From contig NZ_CP024311.1 in assembly GCF_002944315.1 (NCBI RefSeq), positions 720,501 through 784,500 on the forward strand: DNA of 64,000 bases, read 5' to 3'. The stretch is from Rhizobium sp. NXC24 (GTDB taxonomy: Bacteria; Pseudomonadota; Alphaproteobacteria; Rhizobiales; Rhizobiaceae). The notes beneath the pieces are model-generated. The model was not told where the DNA came from. It was given only the letters and a program-made list of their open reading frames with translations, and ran no database searches. Below, piece after piece: positions 28,666-38,428 of the stretch (position 1 is the first letter of the stretch; the number at the start of each line of letters is the position of its first letter). Made by a program: the position numbers and the translations under genes.

Positions 28666-29013
28666 ATGTCCGTGACCTATCAGATCGACTATCTCGAATT
28701 TCCATCGACCGACGGGCTGAAGACCCGGCGCTTTTTCGAGGAAGCTTTCGAATGGAGCTTCGTCAGCTATGGTCCGACCTATCACGCCATCGAAGCGGCC
28801 GGCATTGACGCCGGCATTCAGGGCAACGCGGCAGAGGCCACCGACGCGCCGCTCCCTGTCGTTCGCACGACGGATTTGGAAGCGGCACAGCGCGCCGTCG
28901 AACTCGCCGGCGGCGTCGTCACCCGGCCCGCCTTCGACTTCCCCGGCGGCCGGCGCTTTCACTTCCGCGAGCCTGGCGGCTGCGAGATGGCGGTCTGGGT
29001 TTCGGTGAGCTGA
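28666..29013 (+). CDS. VOC-superfamily (glyoxalase-like) protein
   Basis: A 115-residue single-domain VOC protein (YQIDYLEFPSTDGLKTRRFFEEAFEW, ending in FHFREPGGCEMAVWV). Members include glyoxalases, dioxygenases and resistance proteins. The final FREPGGCEMAVW strand is conserved, but the metal ligands are not certain. The ATG has CGGAGGACGGAGC just before it. Substrate unknown; it appears monocistronic. Confidence 0.82.
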   Translation: MSVTYQIDYLEFPSTDGLKTRRFFEEAFEWSFVSYGPTYHAIEAAGIDAGIQGNAAEATDAPLPVVRTTDLEAAQRAVELAGGVVTRPAFDFPGGRRFHFREPGGCEMAVWVSVS

Positions 29014-29207
29014 AGGCGGGCCGTTGGGTGTGGCATTGAAGTCGCAGTTCTGGCCCTAGTTGCGGCGAGCCGGCGCTGTCCGTTCTGATCGTCTATTTTC
29101 TCATTGCCTACCGCTGATTTTCCTGCTCTCAAATGCAGCTATGAGGCGAATTTTTTGCCTCGTGATGCAGCCGACGATACTGCAATAATGGGCAGGGAGA
29201 TTTCAGC

Positions 29208-30275
29208 ATGGCAGTTGTTGAAAAGAGCTATCCGATCGGGGAGAGCCGGGTTTTCCAGCGTGCATCGTTCACCGGCCGTGCCGCTGAGTATTTCGGTATT
29301 TGGATCGTCAATGTTTTGCTGACGATCATTACCTTGGGCATCTATTCGGCCTGGGCGAAAGTCCGGCGAAACCGTTATTTCTATGGCAACACCGCGCTGC
29401 TCGGGCACACATTCGAATATCACGCCAAGGGCAAGCAGATCTTTATCGGCCGCCTGATCGTCTTCGGCCTTCTCGTCGCATTAAATATCCTTTCGCATGT
29501 AGCACCGCTGGCGGTCCTGGCGATTTGGCCGGTGATGCTGGTGGTATTCCCATGGTTTCTCATGCGCGGCCTGAAGTTCAATGCGCGTGTGACGAGCTAT
29601 CGCAACGTGCGCTTCGATTTCGTCGGGACCTATGGCGGCGCATTGAAGGCGATCTTTTTAGGTGCTCTGGTAACGATAATCTCGCTTGGGTTGCTGTCTC
29701 CGGTAGCAAGCCGGTGGTTCTACAAATATATCTTCGACAATCTGCGCTATGGCGATCGACAGTTCTCCACCGAGCCGCGATTGGGCGCGCTCTACGAGGC
29801 GTTCGTCACCGTAGTCGCGATTGTGATCGCGGGCATCGTAATCTTGGGGCTTTTTAGTGCTGTCGCGTCCGGTTTCGGCGGCAACTCGATGGGTCGGGGA
29901 ATGGGTAGCATCAGCCTGTGGCATTGGATGATTGTGCTTATTATCCCGATTTACATAATCGCCGGCCTCTACTATCGCGCGGCGGTGCGCAACATCATCT
30001 GGTCGGCCGCAATGGTCGATCATCGCCATCAACTCAAAAGCGATCTCGGTCGTCGACGCTATGCGTGGATTGCGATCTCCAATGTGATCGTCACATTTGC
30101 AACCCTCGGCCTGATGCGTCCCTGGGCGGCGGTGCGCCTGCAACGCTATCTGGCCGAGCACACCGCCATTCATGTCGACGGCGATATCGGCGTCGTCTTC
30201 GACCAGATCCGCTCGACCGGCGGCGTCATCAGCGCGGAATATCTCGATGTCGACGGTTTCGACTTTGGTTTCTGA
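29208..30275 (+). CDS. DUF898 (YjgN-like) integral membrane protein
   Basis: A 355-residue inner-membrane protein with about eight hydrophobic segments, matching DUF898/YjgN proteins: repeated FTG-type N-terminus, LGIYSAWAKVRRNRYFYGNT and LGLMRPWAAVRLQRYLAEHT near the end. Function unknown. The last 29 bases overlap the start of the M48 peptidase gene, so the two are translationally linked and probably act together at the membrane. Confidence 0.85.
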   Translation: MAVVEKSYPIGESRVFQRASFTGRAAEYFGIWIVNVLLTIITLGIYSAWAKVRRNRYFYGNTALLGHTFEYHAKGKQIFIGRLIVFGLLVALNILSHVAPLAVLAIWPVMLVVFPWFLMRGLKFNARVTSYRNVRFDFVGTYGGALKAIFLGALVTIISLGLLSPVASRWFYKYIFDNLRYGDRQFSTEPRLGALYEAFVTVVAIVIAGIVILGLFSAVASGFGGNSMGRGMGSISLWHWMIVLIIPIYIIAGLYYRAAVRNIIWSAAMVDHRHQLKSDLGRRRYAWIAISNVIVTFATLGLMRPWAAVRLQRYLAEHTAIHVDGDIGVVFDQIRSTGGVISAEYLDVDGFDFGF

Positions 30276-31359
30276 TCCGGCATCAATTGCCACGGGCACC
30301 TGGCATCCGCCCCATTCCAGCCGGGCGGTTGCCGCCCGGCTGGTTGATATCGGCGGTTCGCTCACCGTGCTCTCGGACGAGGACGACGAGAAGGACAAGC
30401 GCCTCGCCTGGGGCATCCGTTCCGATATTGAAATCAGCCCGCGTGTCGGCTCCATTCCGCGACGCATCGTTTTCGGCAACGAGTCGGTGTTCGAAACGCG
30501 CGATAACGATGCCGTCGACGCCTATCTCCAAAGCCGCGGCGAAGGGCGCAGCGGTTTCGTGCATCGGCTGGAGATCGTTCGCCCGCGTATGATTGCTTTC
30601 GCCGTTGCGACGGTCGTGCTGGCATCGACCATCTACCACTACGCCTTGCCGGCGCTGGTGGAGGTCGCCGTGCTGGTGACGCCGCCCGTTGTGCCGGAGA
30701 TGATGTCTGCGGGCACGTTGAAGACGCTGGATCAGGTAACGCTCAGCGCGAGCAGGCTGCCGGAAGCCAAGCGTAAGGAAATCACCGATCAATTCGAAAA
30801 GATCGCCACCCATGCGGAAGGCGGCGTCGGGCGATACAAGCTGAATTTTCGCGACGGCGGTGTCATCGGTCCGAATGCCTTTGCGTTGCCGGACGGCAAT
30901 CTGATCCTGACGGACGAATTGGTGAACCTTGCCGACGGGGATACGGAAATGATCACCGCCGTTCTCGGCCACGAGATCGGCCACGTCGAATACAAGCACA
31001 GCCTCCGCCAGCTTTACCGCGCCGCTGGCGTCGCCGGTCTGGTCTTACTGATTGCCGGCGATGTCGGTTCCGGCGTGCAGGATGTTTTGACCCAAGGCGG
31101 TGGCCTATTGGCGCTTTCCTATTCCCGCTCGGCCGAAGCCCAGTCGGATCGCCGTTCGGTCGAGCTGATGCAGGAAGCGGGCATGGACCCGACAGCGTTG
31201 TCGCGCTTCTTCGACATTCTGGAAACCAAACTCGACGATCATTCCAGCACCAGCATGCTGTCGACCCATCCCGGCACGCCGGAACGCAAGCAGGCTATCC
31301 TCGATTACGCCAGGGAGCTGCGGGCGGGGCAGGGAGCGACGGATACGCATTTGCCGTAA
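30247..31359 (+). CDS. M48-family metallopeptidase
   Basis: A 370-residue zinc peptidase related to HtpX/Oma1/BepA. The HEIGH zinc motif is at about 242-246, with a downstream Glu ligand in SRSAEAQSDRRSVELM. One membrane segment at about 118-138 (MIAFAVATVVLASTIYHYALP) probably anchors it. The N-terminal 110 residues are a separate small domain. The ATG at 30247 lies inside the DUF898 gene in another frame. A role in membrane-protein quality control is inferred. Confidence 0.87.
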   Translation: MSTVSTLVSDPASIATGTWHPPHSSRAVAARLVDIGGSLTVLSDEDDEKDKRLAWGIRSDIEISPRVGSIPRRIVFGNESVFETRDNDAVDAYLQSRGEGRSGFVHRLEIVRPRMIAFAVATVVLASTIYHYALPALVEVAVLVTPPVVPEMMSAGTLKTLDQVTLSASRLPEAKRKEITDQFEKIATHAEGGVGRYKLNFRDGGVIGPNAFALPDGNLILTDELVNLADGDTEMITAVLGHEIGHVEYKHSLRQLYRAAGVAGLVLLIAGDVGSGVQDVLTQGGGLLALSYSRSAEAQSDRRSVELMQEAGMDPTALSRFFDILETKLDDHSSTSMLSTHPGTPERKQAILDYARELRAGQGATDTHLP

Positions 31360-31394
31360 GACGACTGGCGACGAATATCCCCATCAGAATAACG

Positions 31395-31409
31395 TGAATG
31401 TGATTTTCA
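31395..31409 (+). promoter_or_regulatory. IRO-type iron-responsive box upstream of rirA
   Basis: TGAATGTGATTTTCA fits the TGA-N9-TCA core of the iron-responsive operator that RirA binds in rhizobia. It lies 83 bases before the rirA start, which suggests autoregulation. Confidence 0.6.
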
Positions 31410-31491
31410 TATTTTGGAATTGTTCAAAACTACGAAAGGCACTATATACCAGTCGAACCGTCCCATACGGCCTTGATTCCAGGAGATCGGC

Positions 31492-31980
31492 ATGCGCTTG
31501 ACCAAGCAGACCAACTACGCAGTGCGCATGCTCATGTATTGCGCCGCCAATGAAGGCAACTTGAGCCGTATCCCGGAAATCGCAAAGGCCTATGGTGTTT
31601 CCGAGCTGTTTTTGTTCAAGATTTTGCAGCCGCTCACCAAGGCTGGTCTGGTCGAAACGGTGCGTGGCCGCAATGGCGGCGTGCGTCTCGGCAAGCCGGC
31701 GGCCAACATCAGCCTGTTCGACGTTGTCAAGGTGACCGAAGATAGTTTCGCGATGGCGGAATGCTTTGAGGAAGGTGTCGTGGAGTGCCCGCTGGTCGAT
31801 AGCTGCGGCCTGAATTCGGCGCTGCGCAAGGCACTCAATGCCTTCTTCGACGTGCTGACGGAATATTCCATCGACGATCTCGTCAAGGCCCGTCCGCAGA
31901 TCAATTTCCTGCTCGGTCTGACCGAGAACGATCACAGGGCGATCGCCAAGAAGCCGGCGATCGCGGCGCCGGCCGCCTGA
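31492..31980 (+). CDS. rirA: Iron-responsive Rrf2-family regulator RirA
   Basis: A 162-residue Rrf2 repressor that senses iron through an Fe-S cluster and represses iron uptake genes in rhizobia. The winged helix covers about 1-70 (MRLTKQTNYAVRMLMYCA). The three cluster cysteines, C91, C99 and C105, are present (CFEEGVVECPLVDSCG), matching the known RirA ligands. It sits between the M48 peptidase gene and dppA, and has its own IRO-type box and terminator. Confidence 0.95.
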   Translation: MRLTKQTNYAVRMLMYCAANEGNLSRIPEIAKAYGVSELFLFKILQPLTKAGLVETVRGRNGGVRLGKPAANISLFDVVKVTEDSFAMAECFEEGVVECPLVDSCGLNSALRKALNAFFDVLTEYSIDDLVKARPQINFLLGLTENDHRAIAKKPAIAAPAA

Positions 31981-32003
31981 CGCCTGAATTTGCGCAATTC
32001 TTC

Positions 32004-32038
32004 AATCCGCGGTCGCCTTGAGGTGTCCGCGGATTTTT
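32004..32038 (+). terminator. Terminator after rirA
   Basis: A perfect stem AATCCGCGG/CCGCGGATT with an inner CGCCT/AGGTG pairing is followed by a T-run of five, 24 bases after the rirA stop. It separates rirA from dppABCDF transcription. Confidence 0.88.
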
Positions 32039-32170
32039 CGTTTGTAGGGTCGGGGAATTCGCTGCCAATCTTAATATTTTTCGAAGAGGCAAGCGCAAAA
32101 TTATCCAGATTGCGTCAAAAAGGGGCGCGATTTCGTCAGATTATTACCAATCCCAGACCATTTTTAGCTT

Positions 32171-32204
32171 AAAATTTCCAAACTCCAAAATTTGGAAAAA
32201 TTTT
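32171..32204. promoter_or_regulatory. Inverted repeat in the AT-rich dppA leader
   Basis: The gene-free stretch 31981-32316 holds the rirA terminator and then an unusually AT-rich segment (about 32060-32235), presumably the dpp promoter. In it AAAATTTCCAAA (32171-32182) and TTTGGAAAAATTTT (32191-32204) form an inverted repeat with a two-base bulge. It could be an operator or a leader hairpin. No convincing -35/-10 pair was picked. Confidence 0.4.
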
Positions 32205-32316
32205 AGGCGGAGCGTGTTGCTTTCATACATTAAATAGCGTTCCATCGGCGCGATCCGGATAGGAACCTATGGGGATCCACGGCTTCAAAAGAATAACAAA
32301 CCTGGGAAACGATATC

Positions 32317-33912
32317 ATGAAAAAGATCTCTGTCCTGCTGGCAGTGACAGCCCTGACTTCGGTTATGGCGACGTCCGCCTGGTCCAAAACGCTTGTCTAT
32401 TGCTCGGAAGGGTCGCCGGAAGGTTTCGATCCGGGGATTTATACCGCCGGCACCACCTTCGATGCCTCTTCGCGTACGGTCTACAGCCGCCTCGTCGAGT
32501 TCAAGCACGGCAGCACCGAGGTTGAGCCGGGCCTCGCCGAAAGCTGGACTGTTTCCCCTGACGGTAAGGAATACACCTTCAAGCTCCGCAAGGGCGTGAA
32601 GTTCCAGACCACTGATTTCTTCACCCCGACGCGCGATCTCAATGCCGACGACGTCGTCTTCTCGTTCGAGCGTCAGCTCAAGGAAGACAGCCCGTGGGCC
32701 AAGTACGTCGCCGGCGGTTCCTATGAATACGCTGCGGGCATGGGCTTCCCGAAGCTCATCAAGTCGATCGAGAAGGTTGATGACCTCACGGTCAAGTTCG
32801 TCCTGAACCGTCCGGAAGCGCCGTTCATCGCCGACCTCGCCATGGACTTCGCATCGGTCCTGTCGAAGGAATACGGCGACAAGCTGCAGGCTGACAAGAA
32901 GATGGAACAGATGAACCAGCAGCCGCTCGGCACTGGTCCGTTCACCTTCGTCGCCTATCAGCCTGATGCCGTCATCCGCTACAAGGCGAATGAAACCTAC
33001 TTCAAGGGCAAGGAAAAGATCGACGATCTCGTCTTTGCGATCACGCCGGACGCATCGGTTCGCGCGCAGAAGCTGAAGTCCGGCGAATGCCAGATCATGC
33101 CTTATCCGAACGCCGCCGACATCAAGGATCTCCAGACAGACAAGAGCCTGAAGGTTCTCGAACAGCCGGGCCTGAACGTCTCCTATCTCGCCTACAACAC
33201 GCTGGTCGCTCCCTTCGATAAGGCCGAAGTGCGCAAGGCGCTGAACATGGCCGTCGACAAGCGGGCGATCGTCGACGCCGTCTTCCAGGGTTCCGGCTCG
33301 GTCGCCACCAACCCGATCCCGCCGACCATGTGGTCCTACAACAAGGACATCAAGGACGATCCGTACAACCCCGAAGAAGCCAAGAAGATGCTCGAAAAGG
33401 CTGGGGTCAAGAACCTCAGCATGAAAATCTGGGCGATGCCGGTTTCGCGTCCTTACATGCTGAATGCTCGCCGCGCTGCCGAGCTGATGCAGGCTGACCT
33501 CGGCAAGATCGGCGTCAAGGTCGAGATCGTCACCTATGACTGGGCTCAGTACCTGAAGCTCTCCTCCGCCAAGGACCGCGATGGCGCGGCCATCCTCGGC
33601 TGGACCGGCGACAACGGCGATCCGGACAACTTCCTGGACACGCTGCTCGGCTGCGATGCAGTCGGCGGTAACAACCGTGCCCAGTGGTGCAACAAGGAAT
33701 TCGACGATCTCGTGAAGAAGGCCAAGCAGACTGCCGACGTCAAGGAGCGCACCAAGCTCTACGAACAGGCGCAGGTCGTCTTCAAGCGCGAAGCTCCGTG
33801 GATGACCATCGACCATTCCGAAGAGTTCATTCCGATGAGCTCCAAGGTTTCAGGCTACGTGCAGGATCCGGTCGGCGTTCACCGCTTCGATGGCGTTGAT
33901 ATCGCCGAATAA
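32317..33912 (+). CDS. dppA: Dipeptide/heme ABC transporter binding protein DppA
   Basis: A 531-residue periplasmic binding protein of solute-binding family 5. A signal peptide covers residues 1-23 (cleaved before KTLVYCSEGSPEGFDP). The mature start and the PTMWSYNKDIKDDPYNPEEAKKML region are DppA-like. It captures dipeptides; the rhizobial and E. coli systems can also take up delta-aminolevulinic acid or heme. The ATG at 32317 begins the signal peptide; a start 48 bases earlier would spoil it. First gene of dppABCDF. Confidence 0.93.
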   Translation: MKKISVLLAVTALTSVMATSAWSKTLVYCSEGSPEGFDPGIYTAGTTFDASSRTVYSRLVEFKHGSTEVEPGLAESWTVSPDGKEYTFKLRKGVKFQTTDFFTPTRDLNADDVVFSFERQLKEDSPWAKYVAGGSYEYAAGMGFPKLIKSIEKVDDLTVKFVLNRPEAPFIADLAMDFASVLSKEYGDKLQADKKMEQMNQQPLGTGPFTFVAYQPDAVIRYKANETYFKGKEKIDDLVFAITPDASVRAQKLKSGECQIMPYPNAADIKDLQTDKSLKVLEQPGLNVSYLAYNTLVAPFDKAEVRKALNMAVDKRAIVDAVFQGSGSVATNPIPPTMWSYNKDIKDDPYNPEEAKKMLEKAGVKNLSMKIWAMPVSRPYMLNARRAAELMQADLGKIGVKVEIVTYDWAQYLKLSSAKDRDGAAILGWTGDNGDPDNFLDTLLGCDAVGGNNRAQWCNKEFDDLVKKAKQTADVKERTKLYEQAQVVFKREAPWMTIDHSEEFIPMSSKVSGYVQDPVGVHRFDGVDIAE

Positions 33913-33930
33913 CGGACACGCTCTGAAATA

Positions 33931-33983
33931 CCCGGTCGAAAGCCGGGTGAAACCGGCGGTCAGGCAACATGCTTGACCGCCGG
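33931..33983 (+). other. Stem-loops between dppA and dppB
   Basis: Two hairpins fill the 90-base gap: CCCGG/CCGGG (33931-33946) and a perfect 10-bp stem CCGGCGGTCA/TGACCGCCGG (33953-33983). Neither has a T-run. They probably protect the dppA mRNA end, so that the binding protein exceeds the membrane parts. Confidence 0.65.
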
Positions 33984-34002
33984 AAAACTTTGGACATCTG
34001 CC

Positions 34003-35007
34003 ATGTTGCGATTTCTTTTCAGCCGCCTTGCAGTGCTGATCCCGACATTCCTCGGCGTATCGATCGTCGCCTTTTCTTTCATCCGCCTGCTTCCCGGCGA
34101 TCCCGTCATGCTGTTGTCAGGCGAGCGCGTCATGTCGCCGGAGCGTCACGCCCAGATCTCCCATGATCTCGGCTATGACCAGCCGCTGGTCATGCAATAC
34201 GGCCATTATATCTGGAGTGCCTTGCACGGTGATCTCGGCACTTCGATCACCACCAAGCGCGATGTGCTGACCGACTTCCTGACCTTCTTCCCGGCAACGC
34301 TGGAACTGTCGATCTGCGCCATGATCCTTGCGATCTGTCTTGGCATTCCGGCCGGCGTCTTCGCCGCCGTCAAGCGCGGCACGTGGTTCGATCAGAGCGT
34401 GATGGGCGTCGCCCTTGTCGGCTATTCCATGCCGATCTTCTGGTGGGGCCTGCTGCTGATCATCGTCTTCAACGGCTATCTGCATTGGACGCCGGTTTCG
34501 GGCCGCATTGGGCTCATCTATTTCTTCAAGCCGATCACCGGCTTCATGCTGATCGACAGCCTCCTGTCCGGTCAAAAGGGCGCCTTCTGGTCTGCTCTGA
34601 ATTCGCTGATCCTGCCGACCATCGTGCTCGGCACCATTCCGCTCGCCGTCATCGCGCGGCAAACGCGCTCGGCCATGCTCGAAGTTCTGGGCGAGGATTA
34701 TGTTCGCACCGCGCGCTCCAAGGGCCTCGCGCCGCTGCGCGTCGTCTCCGTGCATGCCCTGCGCAACGCCATGATCCCGGTCGTCACTACCATCGGCCTG
34801 CAGGTCGGCGTGCTGCTCGGCGGTGCCATCCTGACGGAAAGCATCTTTTCCTGGCCGGGCATCGGCAAGTGGATGATCGACGCCGTCTTCAAGCGCGATT
34901 ATCCTGTGGTGCAGGGCGGTCTGCTGCTGATCGCGGGCATTGTTATGCTCGTCAATCTCGCCGTCGACCTGCTCTACGGCTTCATCAATCCACGCATTCG
35001 TCACTAG
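34003..35007 (+). CDS. dppB: Dipeptide ABC transporter permease DppB
   Basis: A 334-residue inner-membrane permease with six predicted segments. The N-terminus MLRFLFSRLAVLIPTFLGVSI is typical of DppB/OppB, and the EAA-like loop (VRTARSKGLAPLRVV) is present. The ATG at 34003 starts this motif. It pairs with DppC and lies in the dppABCDF operon. Confidence 0.93.
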   Translation: MLRFLFSRLAVLIPTFLGVSIVAFSFIRLLPGDPVMLLSGERVMSPERHAQISHDLGYDQPLVMQYGHYIWSALHGDLGTSITTKRDVLTDFLTFFPATLELSICAMILAICLGIPAGVFAAVKRGTWFDQSVMGVALVGYSMPIFWWGLLLIIVFNGYLHWTPVSGRIGLIYFFKPITGFMLIDSLLSGQKGAFWSALNSLILPTIVLGTIPLAVIARQTRSAMLEVLGEDYVRTARSKGLAPLRVVSVHALRNAMIPVVTTIGLQVGVLLGGAILTESIFSWPGIGKWMIDAVFKRDYPVVQGGLLLIAGIVMLVNLAVDLLYGFINPRIRH

Positions 35008-35016
35008 GAGCGGCCC

Positions 35017-35910
35017 ATGAGCACGGTAAGTCTCAAATCCGACCGCCCCTCCGCTCTTGCGGAGTTCTGGTACTATTTCTCGCGCAACAAGGGCGCCGTC
35101 ATCGGGCTGGCGATCTTCGTCTTCGTCCTGTTCCTGGCGATCTTCGCCGGCGTCGTCGCCCCGCATAATCCGGATGCCGCCTATGGCAGCGCCATGCAGC
35201 GCCTGCCGCCCGCCTGGGCCGAAGGCGGCAATGGCAGCTTTCTCCTCGGCACGGATGCCAATGGTCGCGACCTTCTCTCGCGCCTGATCTACGGCACGCG
35301 GTTTTCGCTGTTCATCGGTCTGGTGGTTGCCTCGCTTTCGGCGCTCGCCGGCATCCTGATCGGCCTCGTTGCCGGCTATGTTCGTGGCCGCACCGATACG
35401 ATCATCATGCGCATCATGGATATCATCCTTGCCATTCCCTCGCTGCTGCTCGCCTTGGTACTGGTGGCGATCCTGGGGCCTGGCCTGACCAACGCCATGA
35501 TCGCGATCTCCATCGTCAACCAGCCGCATTTCGTCCGCCTGACACGTGCCTCGGTGCTTGCCGAGCGTGACAAGGAATATGTCATCGCCTCGCGCGTCTC
35601 CGGCGCCGGCCCGCTTCGCCTGATGTTCAAGACCATCCTGCCGAACTGTCTGGGGCCGCTCATCGTGCAGGCGACGCTCGCCTTTTCGGCCGCAATTCTC
35701 GATGCCGCCGCCCTCGGCTTTCTCGGCCAGGGCGCGCAGCCGCCGACACCAGAATGGGGCACGATGCTCGCGGATTCGCGTGAATTCTTCCAGAGCAACC
35801 CATGGCTCGTCACTTTTCCCGGTCTGTGCATCCTGATCACGGTTCTCGCCATCAATCTGATGGGTGACGGCCTGCGCGATGCCTTCGACCCGAAGCTGAA
35901 GAGGTCGTGA
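35017..35910 (+). CDS. dppC: Dipeptide ABC transporter permease DppC
   Basis: A 297-residue permease with six predicted membrane segments, including the DppC-type N-terminal extension (ALAEFWYYFSRNKGAVIGLAI) and the sequence LGTDANGRDLLSRLIYGTR. The coupling loop is VIASRVSGAGPLRLMFKTILP. Its TGA stop shares an A with the dppD ATG. Confidence 0.93.
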   Translation: MSTVSLKSDRPSALAEFWYYFSRNKGAVIGLAIFVFVLFLAIFAGVVAPHNPDAAYGSAMQRLPPAWAEGGNGSFLLGTDANGRDLLSRLIYGTRFSLFIGLVVASLSALAGILIGLVAGYVRGRTDTIIMRIMDIILAIPSLLLALVLVAILGPGLTNAMIAISIVNQPHFVRLTRASVLAERDKEYVIASRVSGAGPLRLMFKTILPNCLGPLIVQATLAFSAAILDAAALGFLGQGAQPPTPEWGTMLADSREFFQSNPWLVTFPGLCILITVLAINLMGDGLRDAFDPKLKRS

Positions 35911-36922
35911 TGCCGCTTCTCGATATTGAAAATCTCACCGTTGAATTTCAGACCGCGTCGGGCCTGTTCCGGGCAGTGGACGGCGTATCGCTCACCTGCG
36001 ACAAGGGTGAAATCCTCTCGATTGTCGGCGAATCCGGCTCCGGCAAGTCGGTGTCCATGCTCGCCATGATGGGGCTTCTGCCTTGGACGGCGAAGATTAC
36101 CGCCGATCGCATGACATTCGACGGCAAAGACCTGCGCGGCATCTCGTCCCGCCAGCGCCGGAAGATCATCGGCAAGGACATGGCGATGATCTTCCAGGAG
36201 CCGATGTCGAGCCTCAATCCGTGCTTCACGGTCGGCTTCCAGCTCGGCGAGACCCTGCGCATCCACATGGGTCTCGACCGCAAGGCGCGTCGTGAGCGCT
36301 CGATCGAGCTCTTGAATCTGGTCGGTATCCCGGCGCCCGCGGACCGCTTGTCGAACTACCCGCACCAGATGTCCGGTGGTATGAGCCAGCGCGTCATGAT
36401 CGCCATGGCGCTCGCCTGCAATCCGAAGCTTCTGATTGCCGACGAGCCGACCACCGCGCTCGACGTGACCATCCAGGCACAGATCCTCGATCTTCTCGCG
36501 CGCCTGCAGAAAGAACAGGGCATGGCGCTAGTGCTGATCACCCACGATATGGGCGTGGTGGCCGAAACTGCCGAGCGCGTGCAGGTGCAATATGCCGGCC
36601 AGAAGGTCGAGGAGCAGCCGGTCAAGGCATTGTTCCGCGATCCGCATCATCCCTATACGGCCGCACTTCTCTCGGCTCTGCCGGAGCGTGCCGTGGTCGG
36701 CGAGCGCCTGCCGTCGATTGCCGGCGTCGTGCCCGGCCAGCATGACCGCCCCACCGGCTGTCTTTTCGCGCCACGCTGCTCGTTTGCAACGCCGGCCTGC
36801 GACCGCGGCGTAAAGCGGCAGGGCGCGGAGCTCGGCGTGGCACTCTGCAACTATCCATTGGAACACGGCAAGCCGCTAGGCCATCCCGGCGTTGCCGCCA
36901 CGCAAGCAGCAGGAGGCCGTTG

Positions 36923-36923
<1 letters not shown>
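35910..36923 (+). CDS. dppD: Dipeptide ABC transporter ATP-binding protein DppD
   Basis: A 337-residue ATPase. Walker A (GESGSGKS), a signature-type segment (MSGGMSQRV), Walker B ([12 protein letters not shown]) and the C-terminal oligopeptide-type extension with a Cys cluster ([14 protein letters not shown]) are present. That cluster is usual for OppD/DppD proteins and may hold an Fe-S centre. It overlaps dppC by one base (TGATG), showing translational coupling. Confidence 0.94.
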
Positions 36924-37876
<953 letters not shown>

Positions 37877-37890
37877 TGGCTGGAAGCACT

Positions 37891-38418
37891 ATGAGCGACG
37901 TACCGAAATCCCCCCTTGCCGTCATTATCATGGGCGTCAGCGGCAGCGGCAAATCCTCGATCGGCGAGGGTGTCGCGGCCAAGCTCGGCATCCGTTTCAT
38001 CGAAGGCGACGCGCTGCATCCTGCCGCCAATGTCGAGAAGATGAGCAAGGGCATTCCCCTGACGGATGAGGATCGTTGGCCCTGGCTGGAAAGGATCGGT
38101 CAGGAAATTGCGGCGAGCCTTGCGAAAGGCGAGGGGGTCGCCGTTACCTGCTCGGCGCTAAAGCGTATTTATCGCGAGCGTCTGCGCGCCGCCGCTGGCG
38201 GGCACCTCTATCTCGTCTATCTCGACGGCTCGAAGGAGCTGCTAACCAAGCGCATGGGCGAGCGCAAGGGCCATTTCATGCCCGCGTCGCTGCTGGAAAG
38301 CCAGCTACAAACGCTGGAAGTGCCGACGGGGGAACCCGGCGTCGTTACCGTCGGCATCGACGACACGATCGACGGCATCGTCGAAGCTGCACTCAAGGGT
38401 CTCGACGCGATCCGCTAA
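37891..38418 (+). CDS. gntK: Gluconokinase
   Basis: A 175-residue kinase that phosphorylates gluconate to 6-phosphogluconate with ATP. The P-loop GVSGSGKS is near the N-terminus, and the GntK signatures FIEGDALHPAANVEKMSKGIPLTDEDRWPWL and TCSALKRIYR are clear. The ATG at 37891 has GGAAG upstream; an ATG at 37876 overlapping the dppF stop is also possible. Its position at the end of a dipeptide operon is unusual; no gluconate transporter is nearby. Confidence 0.92.
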   Translation: MSDVPKSPLAVIIMGVSGSGKSSIGEGVAAKLGIRFIEGDALHPAANVEKMSKGIPLTDEDRWPWLERIGQEIAASLAKGEGVAVTCSALKRIYRERLRAAAGGHLYLVYLDGSKELLTKRMGERKGHFMPASLLESQLQTLEVPTGEPGVVTVGIDDTIDGIVEAALKGLDAIR

Positions 38419-38428
38419 ATCCAGGATA

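Noticed and set aside
34117..35529. 470-codon minus-strand frame opposite dppB-dppC
   Set aside because: Shadow frame; Asp/Gln/His-rich translation without a domain.
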